The notes below the pieces were generated by a model. The model was not told the DNA's origin and did not search any database. It saw only the letters and a program-made list of their open reading frames with translations. A program made the translations under genes and the position numbers. Source: Akkermansia sp. (GTDB taxonomy: Bacteria > Verrucomicrobiota > Verrucomicrobiia > Verrucomicrobiales > Akkermansiaceae). Taken from it: DNA of 64,000 nucleotides. The stretch lies in assembly GCA_030523775.1 (NCBI GenBank), contig JAUNHW010000013.1:1-64000 (forward strand). Reading direction: 5' to 3'. The stretch's first letter is position 1. Each line of letters opens with the position of its first letter. Below, piece by piece: positions 56,142 through 64,000 of this stretch.

Positions 56142-58412
56142 GTGCCAGTTTGCCCGCAATGTTCCGCCACCATTCACACCGGTGCCTTGCACCGGTGCCC
56201 TGCGTGCGGGTATAGCCTGCCACGCGCGGAAAGCGTGTTCGGCACCGGGCAGGTGGAGTTCACGCGCGTGGTGGATGCCGCCGGCGCGCTCAAGCACCAC
56301 GACCGCGTGGAGCTCATGCGCTTCCTGGAGGATTTGGAGCGCAACCTGCCGCCCGTGGCGCTCTGCGTGTACATCACGGACCACGGGCAGGTGCGCGAGC
56401 TGCGCCCCCACGCACACTGGATTTTGAACCACGCGCGCATCCACCACCCCTCGTTCGGCAAGCGTGAGCAGAACAAGGCGATTGAGGACGCCAAGGTGCG
56501 CGAGCGGCTGAGCCGGGACGGCGAGCCGCAGCCGGAGCGGCGCCGGGAAACGGGTGTGGCGCACGCGCTGCGTGAATTCTGGAGCGGCGTGAAAAGCCGC
56601 GTGCGCGATATCTTCCATCCCTACTCCTTCCCGGTGAAAATGGAGTGGTCCCTTATCCTGGTGATGGATGTGCAGCTGGAGATGGCGTGCTTCTCCTGGG
56701 GGTACAGGCTGGATCCCTACATCAACCCGGAGAAAATCAACAAGGCCATTCTTTCCGCCCGCCTGCAATTCCGCGAGCGCGCCACCGTGCAGGGTATCAA
56801 GAAGGTCATGAAGACCGCCGTGCGGCTCATTGCCACGGACGCCCGCGCAGAGATGCGCCGCATCCGCCGCGAGGGGCGCGTGGGCAAACCCGTGGGCGTG
56901 GAAACTATGCCCGCGCTGCGCAAGGGGGCCAACATGCTGCTGTGCGCCGCGGCGCTCTGCCTGTTGGCCGCCGCGCCCTCATCCGCCGCCCCGGCTGCGG
57001 GCACCACCCGCAAGCCCGCGGCAACCGCTCGCGCCCGCACGGCAACCGCCAAGCCCGCAGCCAAGCCTGCAACAACCAAAAAGCCCACCGCCACCAAGGC
57101 GCGCACCACGGCAAAACCCGCTGCCGGGAAACCGGCCGGCACCGTCAAGAAGGCTGCGAATGCCCGCAAGCCCGCCGCGGCAACCGCCAGGAAACCCGCC
57201 ACCGCCCAAAAAACCGCGCGGCGCGAGGTGAAGAAGACGGCCGCAGAGAAGAGAACGGACACCATAGCCGCACCGGAAAAGGTGCGGGATGAAGGCGCTC
57301 CCCTTATTGTGCCGGCCAAGCTGCCGGCGGAAAAGCCCGCCGCCCCGCGCCTGCCGGACGCCCCGCTGGCTTCCCAGCTGGTGGACGACGACATAGCGGA
57401 GGAGGTGGAGGACGATGTGCCGGAGGTGGATGTGGAGGACACCCCGCCGCCCGATGCGGCGCGGGAGACGGATGCCGCCTCTTTCGACTCTGCGCCGCGC
57501 TGGAAACCGGAGGATTACGCGCTGCTCATGAAAGGCAGCCTGCAAACCGGCTACACCGCGCTCTTCCCCGCCAAGGGGGAAGCGGCGCCCAGCCCGTACC
57601 GCAGCGCCGGCGGCACCCGCAACGCACCCGCGGAGGAAAGCGATTCCATGGTGCTCGCCAAGTATTGCGGGGAGTACGCCAAGCCCTCTCCCCACGGCCT
57701 CATCGACCCGCAGGGGCTGCTCTCCACCGTGGAGCGGGACGATGCGGAGCATGTGCTGCGTGAAATCAACGCCAACGGCCGCTTCCGCATCTACGCCGCC
57801 GTTATCAAGGCCGGGCAGGAAATGCCGCGCGACCTGGCCGTGGGCACCCTGGCCACCGCCGCGGCCCAGCCCTGCGAGTACGCGGTGTTCATGCTCTACC
57901 ACATCGGCAGCCCCGGCAGCCTGGAGCTCGGATACCAGGAAATCAAGGCGGATGACAACCAGCGCCACGAGTGGCTCAACAAGGTGCGCGCCGCCGCTGC
58001 GGCCCAGGGCTCCGGCGTGGAGGGCCTGCTGGCCGCCATGCGCCAGGTTGGCGCCAACATGGCTCCCATTGCCGCCTCCTTTGTGCCCATCACCGCAGAG
58101 AACACCGCCAAGGCCCCCAAGCTGGATATCCAGTACAAGCAGGTGGAGGAGAAGAAGGAGCCCGGGCTCAAGGAAAAAATCGCGGAAACGCTCAAGGACC
58201 CGGAAAACGCCTCCTTCCTGCCCTACTTTGGCGGGGTGTGCCTGCTGCTGCTGCTTTGGGCCTTCGTGGCCTTCTACCGCCGCCGCCACGCGCCGGAGCT
58301 GCTGCCCACCACCCCGGACTGGCGCTTGAGCGCCCCCTACGGCGCCGGGGTCAGCCGCCTGGTCAAATACCTGGAAGGCAAGGAGAGCGAAAGGGAGAAA
58401 ACCCTTTTCTGA
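56142..58412 (+). CDS. Zinc-ribbon, TPM-like membrane protein with Lys/Ala-rich linker
   Basis: The 756-residue protein begins with a C-x2-C zinc ribbon (C4, C7, C19, C22) and a TPM-like region (ELMRFLEDLERNLPPVALCVYITDHGQVRELRPHAHWILNH). A membrane segment resembling a signal peptide (residues 265-285, MLLCAAALCLLAAAPSSAAPA) is followed by about 85 residues of K/A/T/P-rich, histone-H1-like sequence. A second TPM-like region (CEYAVFMLYHIGSPGSLELGYQEI) and a C-terminal membrane helix near 700 complete it. Translation starts at GTG. It may be two fused membrane proteins, or TPM-domain scaffolds. No function can be deduced. Confidence 0.65.
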   Translation: MPVCPQCSATIHTGALHRCPACGYSLPRAESVFGTGQVEFTRVVDAAGALKHHDRVELMRFLEDLERNLPPVALCVYITDHGQVRELRPHAHWILNHARIHHPSFGKREQNKAIEDAKVRERLSRDGEPQPERRRETGVAHALREFWSGVKSRVRDIFHPYSFPVKMEWSLILVMDVQLEMACFSWGYRLDPYINPEKINKAILSARLQFRERATVQGIKKVMKTAVRLIATDARAEMRRIRREGRVGKPVGVETMPALRKGANMLLCAAALCLLAAAPSSAAPAAGTTRKPAATARARTATAKPAAKPATTKKPTATKARTTAKPAAGKPAGTVKKAANARKPAAATARKPATAQKTARREVKKTAAEKRTDTIAAPEKVRDEGAPLIVPAKLPAEKPAAPRLPDAPLASQLVDDDIAEEVEDDVPEVDVEDTPPPDAARETDAASFDSAPRWKPEDYALLMKGSLQTGYTALFPAKGEAAPSPYRSAGGTRNAPAEESDSMVLAKYCGEYAKPSPHGLIDPQGLLSTVERDDAEHVLREINANGRFRIYAAVIKAGQEMPRDLAVGTLATAAAQPCEYAVFMLYHIGSPGSLELGYQEIKADDNQRHEWLNKVRAAAAAQGSGVEGLLAAMRQVGANMAPIAASFVPITAENTAKAPKLDIQYKQVEEKKEPGLKEKIAETLKDPENASFLPYFGGVCLLLLLWAFVAFYRRRHAPELLPTTPDWRLSAPYGAGVSRLVKYLEGKESEREKTLF

Positions 58413-58456
58413 CGCCCCCGCGCACCCGCGCACGGCACCTGCGCGGGCGATTGTTC

Positions 58457-58485
58457 TTGCGGTGGGGTGGAGAATAGGGTAGAAT
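58457..58485 (+). promoter_or_regulatory. Leaderless promoter, TTGCGG-17-TAGAAT-6-GTG
   Basis: The -35 TTGCGG (58457-58462) and -10 TAGAAT (58480-58485) are 17 bp apart, exactly 6 nt before the dnaX GTG at 58492. Confidence 0.65.
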
Positions 58486-58491
58486 GCGCGC

Positions 58492-60402
58492 GTGAGCTAC
58501 CAGGTGTTTGCAAGGAAGTACCGCCCCCAGACGTTCAAGGACGTGCTGGGGCAGGACCATGTGGTGCGCACGCTCTGCAACGCGATTGAGCAGAAGCGTC
58601 TGGCGCACGCGTACCTTTTTGTGGGCCCGCGCGGCACCGGCAAAACCTCCACCGCCCGCATCTTCGCCAAGGCGCTCAACTGCTCCGGGGGGCCCAAGGT
58701 GGATTTCGACCCGAACGAGGACGTGTGCCTGGAGATTGCGGAGGGCCGCAGCCTGGACGTGCTGGAGATTGACGGTGCCTCCAACCGCGGAATCGACAAC
58801 ATACGCGACCTGCGCGACAACGTGCGTTTCGCCCCCACGCGCGGGCAGTACCGCATCATCTACATAGACGAGGTGCACATGCTCACCAAGGAATCCTTCA
58901 ACGCGCTGCTCAAGACGCTGGAGGAGCCGCCGGCGCACGTGATGTTCATCTTCGCCACCACGGAGCCGCACAAAATCCTGCCCACCATCCTCTCCCGCTG
59001 CCAGCGCTTCGACCTGCGCCCCATCCCCACGGACATCATCGCCAAGCACCTGGTGCACATTGCCTCCAACGAGGGGGTGGCCCTCTCCGAACCCGCCGCA
59101 TACGCCATTGCCCGCGTGGCGGACGGCGGCATGCGGGATGCCCAATCCATGCTGGACCAGCTGGTGTCCTTCTGCGGCAACAGCATAGACGAGCAGAACG
59201 TGAACGACATCTTCGGCGTCACCAGCCGCGAAACCGTGGCACGCGCGCTCGCCTACATACTGGACCGCCAGCTGCCGAGCCTGCTCCACCTGGTGCACGA
59301 GCTCTCCGAGGCCGGGCGGGATATGGGCCAGCTGCTTTCCGAAATCATGGGCGCCGTGCGTGAGCTGCTCATCTTGAAGGTGGCACCGCAGGAGGCCAGC
59401 CTGGCCGTGCCGGAACAGTGGCGAGACACCCTGGTGCAGCTGCTGGAGCGCACGCCGAGCGACAAGATTGTGCGGCTCATGGAAGTGCTCTCCGGCGCAG
59501 AGGAGCACATGCGCTGGAGCACCAACAAGCGCCTGCACCTGGAGATGGGGCTCATCCAGGCCGTGCACTCCCTGGCGGAGGCCAACATCAGCGATATCAT
59601 CCGCGCCCTCAACGGCGCACCCCTGCCGGAAACCCCCATTGCCACCACCACCCTGCCGGCCGTGGCGCTCCCCGCCGCCGCTCCTGCGGAGCTTCGGCGT
59701 GGCAAGCCCGCTTCCGCAGAGCAGCCCGCTTCCGCTGCAGGGCAGGCCAAGCCCGCCGCGGCGGTAGAAACGCCCGCGCCTGTTGCAGAGGAGCCGCCCG
59801 CGCCCGCTTCCGCCCCTGCGGAGCTTCAGCGTGGCAAGCCTGCCGGGTTGGAACCCATAGACGATGAGCCCCCCATCTTCAGCTCGTCGCCGTCGCCCGC
59901 CAATGCCGCGGGGCTTCAGGGCGCCGAGTCCGCACCGGCCGTGCGTGCGCTCACCCCGGAGCTCTGGGAGCAGCTGCTGGAACAACTGCGCGAGAAACTG
60001 CCCATCCAGGGAGGCCTCATCGGCAACACCCTCTTCATCAGCGATGACGACGGCCGCGTGAGCATTGCCTGCCATCCGCAGGATATCGAGACGCGCGACA
60101 CGCTGTACAGCGAGGAGACGGGCGCGGCCCTGCGCGAGCTCTCCACCGCGCTGTGCGGGCGCGCCATCAAGCTGCAGCTGGAGATGGACGACAGCCTGGA
60201 ACCGCCCGCACCGCCGGAGACCCCGCCCGTGCCCGTGGCCGCGCCGGAACCCGCCCCGGCCGCTCCCAAGAAGCCAGAACCCGCGCCGGAACCCGTGCCG
60301 GATCCCCGCCCCAGCGATGACGAGTTCTACCAAGACCCCCTCATCCTCCAGGCCCTGGAAACCTTCCACGCAACTCTTGTCAAACAGAATCCCACCGTAT
60401 GA
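58492..60402 (+). CDS. dnaX: DNA polymerase III subunit gamma/tau
   Basis: The 636-residue protein has the clamp-loader core: Walker A GPRGTGKT (residues 45-52), IIYIDEVHMLTKESFNALLKTLEEPP, the sensor-1 region FIFATTEPHKILPTILSRCQRFD and a domain III to about 360. The four-Cys zinc module between the first helix and IDGASN is reduced to two Cys. A Pro/Ala-rich linker with repeats of APAELxRGKPA joins the C-terminal tau-like domain. It loads the beta clamp and binds helicase and polymerase. No slippery frameshift site was seen. Its stop overlaps ybaB by ATGA. Confidence 0.92.
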   Translation: MSYQVFARKYRPQTFKDVLGQDHVVRTLCNAIEQKRLAHAYLFVGPRGTGKTSTARIFAKALNCSGGPKVDFDPNEDVCLEIAEGRSLDVLEIDGASNRGIDNIRDLRDNVRFAPTRGQYRIIYIDEVHMLTKESFNALLKTLEEPPAHVMFIFATTEPHKILPTILSRCQRFDLRPIPTDIIAKHLVHIASNEGVALSEPAAYAIARVADGGMRDAQSMLDQLVSFCGNSIDEQNVNDIFGVTSRETVARALAYILDRQLPSLLHLVHELSEAGRDMGQLLSEIMGAVRELLILKVAPQEASLAVPEQWRDTLVQLLERTPSDKIVRLMEVLSGAEEHMRWSTNKRLHLEMGLIQAVHSLAEANISDIIRALNGAPLPETPIATTTLPAVALPAAAPAELRRGKPASAEQPASAAGQAKPAAAVETPAPVAEEPPAPASAPAELQRGKPAGLEPIDDEPPIFSSSPSPANAAGLQGAESAPAVRALTPELWEQLLEQLREKLPIQGGLIGNTLFISDDDGRVSIACHPQDIETRDTLYSEETGAALRELSTALCGRAIKLQLEMDDSLEPPAPPETPPVPVAAPEPAPAAPKKPEPAPEPVPDPRPSDDEFYQDPLILQALETFHATLVKQNPTV

Positions 60403-60701
60403 ACCTGCAAAAACTCATGAAACAGGCCCAGGCCATGCAAGCCAACATGGCCAATGCCCAGTCCCGCCTCGCAGAGATGAAATTCACCGCAGAGGAAGCC
60501 GGCGGCAAGGTGAAGGCCACCGCCACCGGTGACGGCATGATAACCGAACTGAGCATCGACCCCTCCGTGGTGGACCCCGATGATGCCGAATTCCTGCAAT
60601 CCCTGGTGCTCAAGGCCGTGCAGGGCGCGCTGAACGGCGCCAAGGAGCTGGCCGAGCGCGAAATGCGCAAGGTGACCGGCGGAATGGGCTTCCCCATGTA
60701 A
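60399..60701 (+). CDS. ybaB: YbaB/EbfC nucleoid-associated protein
   Basis: The 100-residue protein matches the YbaB/EbfC family: MKQAQAMQANMANAQSRLAEMK, then GGKVKATATGDGMITELSIDPSVVDPDDAEFLQSLVLKAVQGALNGAKE. It forms tweezer-like dimers that bind DNA. Linkage to dnaX is common in bacteria; here it is translationally coupled to it by ATGA. Confidence 0.92.
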   Translation: MNLQKLMKQAQAMQANMANAQSRLAEMKFTAEEAGGKVKATATGDGMITELSIDPSVVDPDDAEFLQSLVLKAVQGALNGAKELAEREMRKVTGGMGFPM

Positions 60702-60706
60702 CCACC

Positions 60707-61729
60707 ATGAATCTCCGTACCGCCAGCCTGGCCGCCGTGTTCCTGCTGCCCCTGCAGGCGGGGGCGCAGCCTGTACCCGTGGGCTCCTTCCCCGCCAAGA
60801 TTGTGCCGGAGCAGGCCACCACCCTTCCCCTGGAGCGCGGCACCGTTTCCGATTTGGCGGATGCCTCCCGGCGCCTGAAGCGCGGGGATGTCGTTGCCCG
60901 CGTCAATGTGGAGAAAACCGAGCGCGAGCGCGAGGAGATGGAGCTGCAGATTTCCAAGGAGAAACTCGCCAAGCGGGATGAGCTGCGCAAGCTGGAGTCC
61001 CAGCGCAGCAAGCTGCACTTCTATCTCAACTCCCTTTCCGACGAGGAGCGCAAGTTCGCCAAGGACATGGGCGGTGAGGACATGCAGCCCAGCAAGGAGG
61101 CCCTGGCGGATATAGAGGAGCGCATCTCCCTGCTGCAGCGGGAAATGGACCGCATGCCGCAGCGCAAGCGGGAGGAGTTCGAGCGCGCCCACGAGTCCAT
61201 GACCGTCAAGATGCCCTACGATGGCCGCCTGCAGTACAACATCACCCTGCCGGAAGACAGGGAGAAACCTTTCGAGTACACCGCCTCCGGCTCCCAGCCT
61301 TTCGCCACCGTGTGTGACGACTCCGCCTTCTACATCACCATCAACCTCAACCAGACGGAGCTCACCCAGCTGCCGCCGGAGCAGTTCTCCGCAGAGGTGG
61401 CCCTGCCGGACGGCAAGAAGCTTTGCGGCACCTTCCACCACCGCCGCGTGGAGCACAACGGCAGCACAGACATGCTGGTGTACTTCTTCCGCCTGCAGCC
61501 GCAGGACCATGAAACCGCCTACACCATGCTGGGCGGCAACGCCAAGGCAGCCATCACCTTCGAGACCGGGGAGGACGTGCGCATAGAGAGCAAGGCCAAG
61601 CTGCTCAACCGCCCGGAGGCCGCAGAGAGCGAGAACTGGGAGGAGCTGGTGCAGCGCATGTTCCCGGATTACAACATTGTGCTGATTGCCGAGCGCGATA
61701 TCGTGCTGCGCGCCAAGAACGCCAAGTGA
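60707..61729 (+). CDS. Periplasmic adaptor (HlyD-like) of an ABC transporter
   Basis: The 340-residue protein has a signal peptide (residues 1-20, MNLRTASLAAVFLLPLQAGA). A beta-barrel/lipoyl-like start (AKIVPEQATTLPLERGTVSDL, RGDVVARVN) leads into a long coiled coil (residues 68-160, basic/acidic heptads). The lipoyl half returns (MTVKMPYDGRLQYNITLP) and a barrel ends it. It would link the ABC exporter encoded next to the outer envelope. It lies 5 bp after ybaB without a ribosome-binding site. Confidence 0.7.
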   Translation: MNLRTASLAAVFLLPLQAGAQPVPVGSFPAKIVPEQATTLPLERGTVSDLADASRRLKRGDVVARVNVEKTEREREEMELQISKEKLAKRDELRKLESQRSKLHFYLNSLSDEERKFAKDMGGEDMQPSKEALADIEERISLLQREMDRMPQRKREEFERAHESMTVKMPYDGRLQYNITLPEDREKPFEYTASGSQPFATVCDDSAFYITINLNQTELTQLPPEQFSAEVALPDGKKLCGTFHHRRVEHNGSTDMLVYFFRLQPQDHETAYTMLGGNAKAAITFETGEDVRIESKAKLLNRPEAAESENWEELVQRMFPDYNIVLIAERDIVLRAKNAK

Positions 61730-61744
61730 CCCACCCCGCGGGAA

Positions 61745-62377
61745 ATGAACCTGATTTGCGAGCACCTTGCCTACGCCTACACCGCGGATGCCGCCGTGTT
61801 CAGTGATTTCAGCCATGAATTCCGCCGCGGCATCACCGTGCTCAAGGGCTACTCCGGCTCCGGCAAGACCACCCTGCTCAAGCTGCTGGCGGGCTACCTG
61901 CATGCGCAGCGCGGCCGCATTTCCACCCCCACCGGGGTGAAGGTCACCAGCCGCACCTACCGCCGGCGGGATGTGGCCTACATGTTCCAGGGCATCAACC
62001 TGCTGCCGCTCATGAGCGTGGAGCGCAACCTGCGCCTGGCCGCGGAAATGGCCATGCTCCCCGGCAGGGAATGGAAGCCCCGCTGCGAGCAGCTCATACG
62101 CGACCTGGGGCTCACCGAGCTGCGCCACCGCCGCGCAGACAAGCTCTCCGGCGGCCAGGCCCAGCGCGCAGCCCTGGCCAGAACCCTCATGAAGGGCGCC
62201 CCCACCATCCTGCTGGATGAACCCACCTCCGGGTTGGACGACGCCAACACCAACATCATCAAGAAACTCGTGCTGCAAGATGCGGCGGACCGCATCTGCA
62301 TCATCAGCACGCACGATGGACGCCTGCTGGACCTAGCCGATGAAATCATTGATTTTGACAGTAATCTACCTGGCTAA
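61745..62377 (+). CDS. ABC transporter ATP-binding protein (LolD/MacB-like)
   Basis: The 210-residue ATPase has Walker A GYSGSGKTT (about residues 35-43), a Q-loop region (AYMFQGINLLPLMSVERN), the signature LSGGQAQRAALARTLMKGAPTILLDEPTSGLD with Walker B, and the switch STHDGRLLDLADEI. The overlap of 38 bp with the permease gene indicates one complex. The size and motif set fit MacB/LolD-type exporters. Confidence 0.88.
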   Translation: MNLICEHLAYAYTADAAVFSDFSHEFRRGITVLKGYSGSGKTTLLKLLAGYLHAQRGRISTPTGVKVTSRTYRRRDVAYMFQGINLLPLMSVERNLRLAAEMAMLPGREWKPRCEQLIRDLGLTELRHRRADKLSGGQAQRAALARTLMKGAPTILLDEPTSGLDDANTNIIKKLVLQDAADRICIISTHDGRLLDLADEIIDFDSNLPG

Positions 62378-63491
62378 GGACACGCTCAACAGGTGGGTAT
62401 CACGCATCTCCAGCCCGCTTGCGCGCGTGCTGGTGGTGTTCTTCCTCTCCCTCTGCGCGCTCTGCTTCCTGGGCAGCTACGTCATCACCGCCAAGGCCCT
62501 GCGCGACAAGATACGCACGCAGGGCGGCGACCTGGTGCAGCTGATGGTGTTCTCCGACCAGCGCGGCGGCGTCTCCCTGCCCACGGAAGAGGAGATGAGC
62601 GAGCTGCTGGACGTGGACACCCTGGCCGTGCGCAGCGTGGGCTCCGCCTATGTGTACGACAACAGCGTATCCATCCTCACGTATGATTTCCAGCGCTCCG
62701 CGCAGTTCCTGCCGCTGCTCTCCCCCAGCGCCGGAGCAGTCTTGCTCTGCCCGCGCGACAAGCCGCGCTACCGCCCCGGCCCCGTGGACATAACCCTGGT
62801 GGGGGAGGGAACCAAGCGAACCATCATGGCGCGCTACCTGACGCCGGACCACATGCTCATGCGCATGATGCCGGACGGCTGCATCCTGGTGCCGCCGGAC
62901 CTTGCGGAACGCCTGGGCACGGGGCGCAGGCTCTCCTCCATGCAGCGCATGATGGCCCGCGTGCGCCATTTGGAAGGTGCCTCATCCCTCACCCGCGTGG
63001 AAACCTACTTCAACAACCTGCTGCGCCTGGAGCACGCGCAGGGGCATGTCATCTCCGCCTCCCGCATGCTGCGTGAAATGGATGTGGTGCTCAGCAACCA
63101 AACCCAGTGCCGCGCCGCCTTCTGTATCGGCATCGTTGGCATTGTGGGCATCCTGCTCACCGCGCTGGCCGGCATGGAGTACAGGCAGAACGAATACATC
63201 TACACGCTCATGAAGAGTTTCGGCATCCACCCGTTCATGCTGGTGGGGGCCTTCCTGGTGGAGAACCTGCTGCTGGTGGGGGCCTCCTTTGCGGCGGCGG
63301 TGGCCACCTTCATGCAGTGCCAGGCCATCATTGCCGGGCAGTTTTTCAAGATGGGGCGCTACTCCCTGCAGATGGAGGAAATCATGCCGGAAATCAAGCT
63401 CATCGCCGCCATGCTCCTCATCTGCATCGCCTTTTCCGCCATTCCCGTCACCGCCGCCGCCAACAGGGAAATCGGCAGGGTGCTCAAGTGA
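62340..63491 (+). CDS. FtsX-like ABC transporter permease
   Basis: The 383-residue protein has an N-terminal TM helix (VLVVFFLSLCALCFLGSYVITA), a large periplasmic domain (about 50-270) and three C-terminal TM helices (CIGIVGIVGILLTALAG, FMLVGAFLVENLLLVGASFAAAVAT, LIAAMLLICIAFSAIPVTAAANREI). This is the MacB/FtsX topology. With the adaptor and ATPase it forms an export system of unknown cargo. Confidence 0.8.
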   Translation: MKSLILTVIYLAKDTLNRWVSRISSPLARVLVVFFLSLCALCFLGSYVITAKALRDKIRTQGGDLVQLMVFSDQRGGVSLPTEEEMSELLDVDTLAVRSVGSAYVYDNSVSILTYDFQRSAQFLPLLSPSAGAVLLCPRDKPRYRPGPVDITLVGEGTKRTIMARYLTPDHMLMRMMPDGCILVPPDLAERLGTGRRLSSMQRMMARVRHLEGASSLTRVETYFNNLLRLEHAQGHVISASRMLREMDVVLSNQTQCRAAFCIGIVGIVGILLTALAGMEYRQNEYIYTLMKSFGIHPFMLVGAFLVENLLLVGASFAAAVATFMQCQAIIAGQFFKMGRYSLQMEEIMPEIKLIAAMLLICIAFSAIPVTAAANREIGRVLK

Positions 63492-63528
63492 CGCCGCCAC
63501 CTTTTTTTGGCATAATTGTTTTTTGGGC

Positions 63529-63556
63529 TTGCATTGTGCGCTCCTTGTGATACAAA
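63529..63556 (+). promoter_or_regulatory. Possible promoter of the DUF6941-like gene
   Basis: TTGCAT (63529-63534) and TACAAA (63551-63556) are 16 bp apart, giving a leader of about 55 nt before the ATG at 63617. Both boxes are imperfect. Confidence 0.3.
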
Positions 63557-63616
63557 TAAGCCGTTATCGCCCCTCACCAGGGGTTCATATCACCTAACCA
63601 AAATCGATTTAATACC

Positions 63617-64000
63617 ATGGATATCCAAGTTGCCGTCCTTTGTGACTACGCCGCCGATTATCAGGGCAAGCTCTGCGTGCAGGGCGCCTTTGATACGCTC
63701 TTCGCCCGCCAGTTCCCGGTGGTTCATCCCGCCTGCGCTCTTGCCCTCCGCATGTGCCTCACTCCCGAGGACGCCGGTGAGCACAAGCTCGGCATCGCCA
63801 TCGTGGACGAGGACGGAACCCCGCTCGACAAGGAGCGCATGCCCATCGTGGGCGACCTGAAGGTGGCCCTCCCGGAGGGTGCCACGTTCCTCACCCGCAA
63901 CCTGATCATGAACTTCCAGGGCCTCCGTTTCGAGAAGTCCGGCAACTACAGCGTTGACGTGACCCTCGACGGCGAGCTGATGGCTCGCACGCCGCTGCGC
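63617..64000 (+). CDS. DUF6941-like protein (3' end outside the window)
   Basis: The first 128 codons are in the window, beginning MDIQVAVLCDYAADYQGKLCVQGAFDTLFARQFPVVHPACALALRM. This beta-strand pattern with the N-terminal VAVLCDYA and HPACALALR segments resembles the DUF6941 family of unknown function. No signal peptide is seen, so it is probably cytoplasmic. The reading frame is open to the window end. Confidence 0.6.
   Translation, partial: MDIQVAVLCDYAADYQGKLCVQGAFDTLFARQFPVVHPACALALRMCLTPEDAGEHKLGIAIVDEDGTPLDKERMPIVGDLKVALPEGATFLTRNLIMNFQGLRFEKSGNYSVDVTLDGELMARTPLR

Noticed and set aside
58363-62314. Long minus-strand open frames (668 and 644 codons) opposite dnaX, ybaB and the ABC operon
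   Set aside because: These are also GC-driven shadows. The plus-strand genes have complete family motifs and coupled starts.
1-64000. tRNA or rRNA genes
   Set aside because: No cloverleaf with conserved GGTTCRA-type T-arm, and no rRNA-like stretch, was recognised. A covariance-model scan could still reveal one.

Overview
The window looks like a piece of a high-GC, Gram-negative Verrucomicrobiota chromosome, plausibly from a gut lineage near Akkermansia. This is inferred from a giant autotransporter with a short basic signal peptide, several exported thioredoxin-fold proteins sharing the FTGSDWC signature, a C-terminal-Phe outer-membrane barrel, and weak Shine-Dalgarno use. I could not run a database search, so the taxon is an inference.

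Positions 1-27518 are a prophage or large prophage fragment, almost entirely on the minus strand. Read in transcription order (right to left) it has a divergent regulatory switch (27156-27518 plus strand, 26825-26992 minus strand) and a recombination/replication module: RecA-like AAA ATPase, PD-(D/E)XK nuclease, SSB-like protein, RusA-like resolvase, zinc proteins, XRE regulator, replication initiator and DnaC-like loader. A HAD phosphatase-like gene follows. The virion module is Mu-like in its head genes (gpF-like minor head protein, gpI-like protease/scaffold, capsid protein, gp36-like DUF1320 protein) but long-tailed and non-contractile in its tail genes (tube, tape measure, hub; no sheath). 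Three small membrane proteins and a fibre-like protein sit unusually between gpF and the protease. Integrase, terminase, portal and endolysin are not recognised here and should lie left of the window, if the phage is intact.

Positions 27579-64000 are host chromosome. In order they carry hpf, an exported thioredoxin, an acyl-activating enzyme with mscL and a histidine-phosphatase gene, hslO and prlC, a 1788-residue autotransporter, a RAYT-type transposase inside 73-bp inverted repeats, and mreB. Then come an RNase E/G, a spermidine-synthase-like methyltransferase fold, a FtsB/DivIC-like protein and prfB with its programmed +1 frameshift. A four-helix-bundle cassette separates prfB from trmD. 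Next are three more exported thioredoxins around an outer-membrane barrel, a lone EIIA(Ntr), an exported C39-like peptidase, a zinc-ribbon/TPM-like membrane protein, dnaX-ybaB, an adaptor-ATPase-permease export operon and the start of a DUF6941-like gene.

The most striking pattern is not a gene. Many transcription-unit-leading genes have a sigma70-like promoter whose -10 box ends exactly 6 nt before the start codon, so the first base of ATG/GTG should be +1 (leaderless mRNA). This holds exactly for seven host genes and approximately for several more, including both arms of the phage switch. By contrast, a contiguous block of phage replication genes uses strong AAAGGAG ribosome-binding sites. 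The second theme is small mobile repeats: REP-like palindromes with a RAYT gene, a MITE-like inverted-repeat element, and a repeat family that in one place brackets a four-helix-bundle gene and in another only a hairpin.
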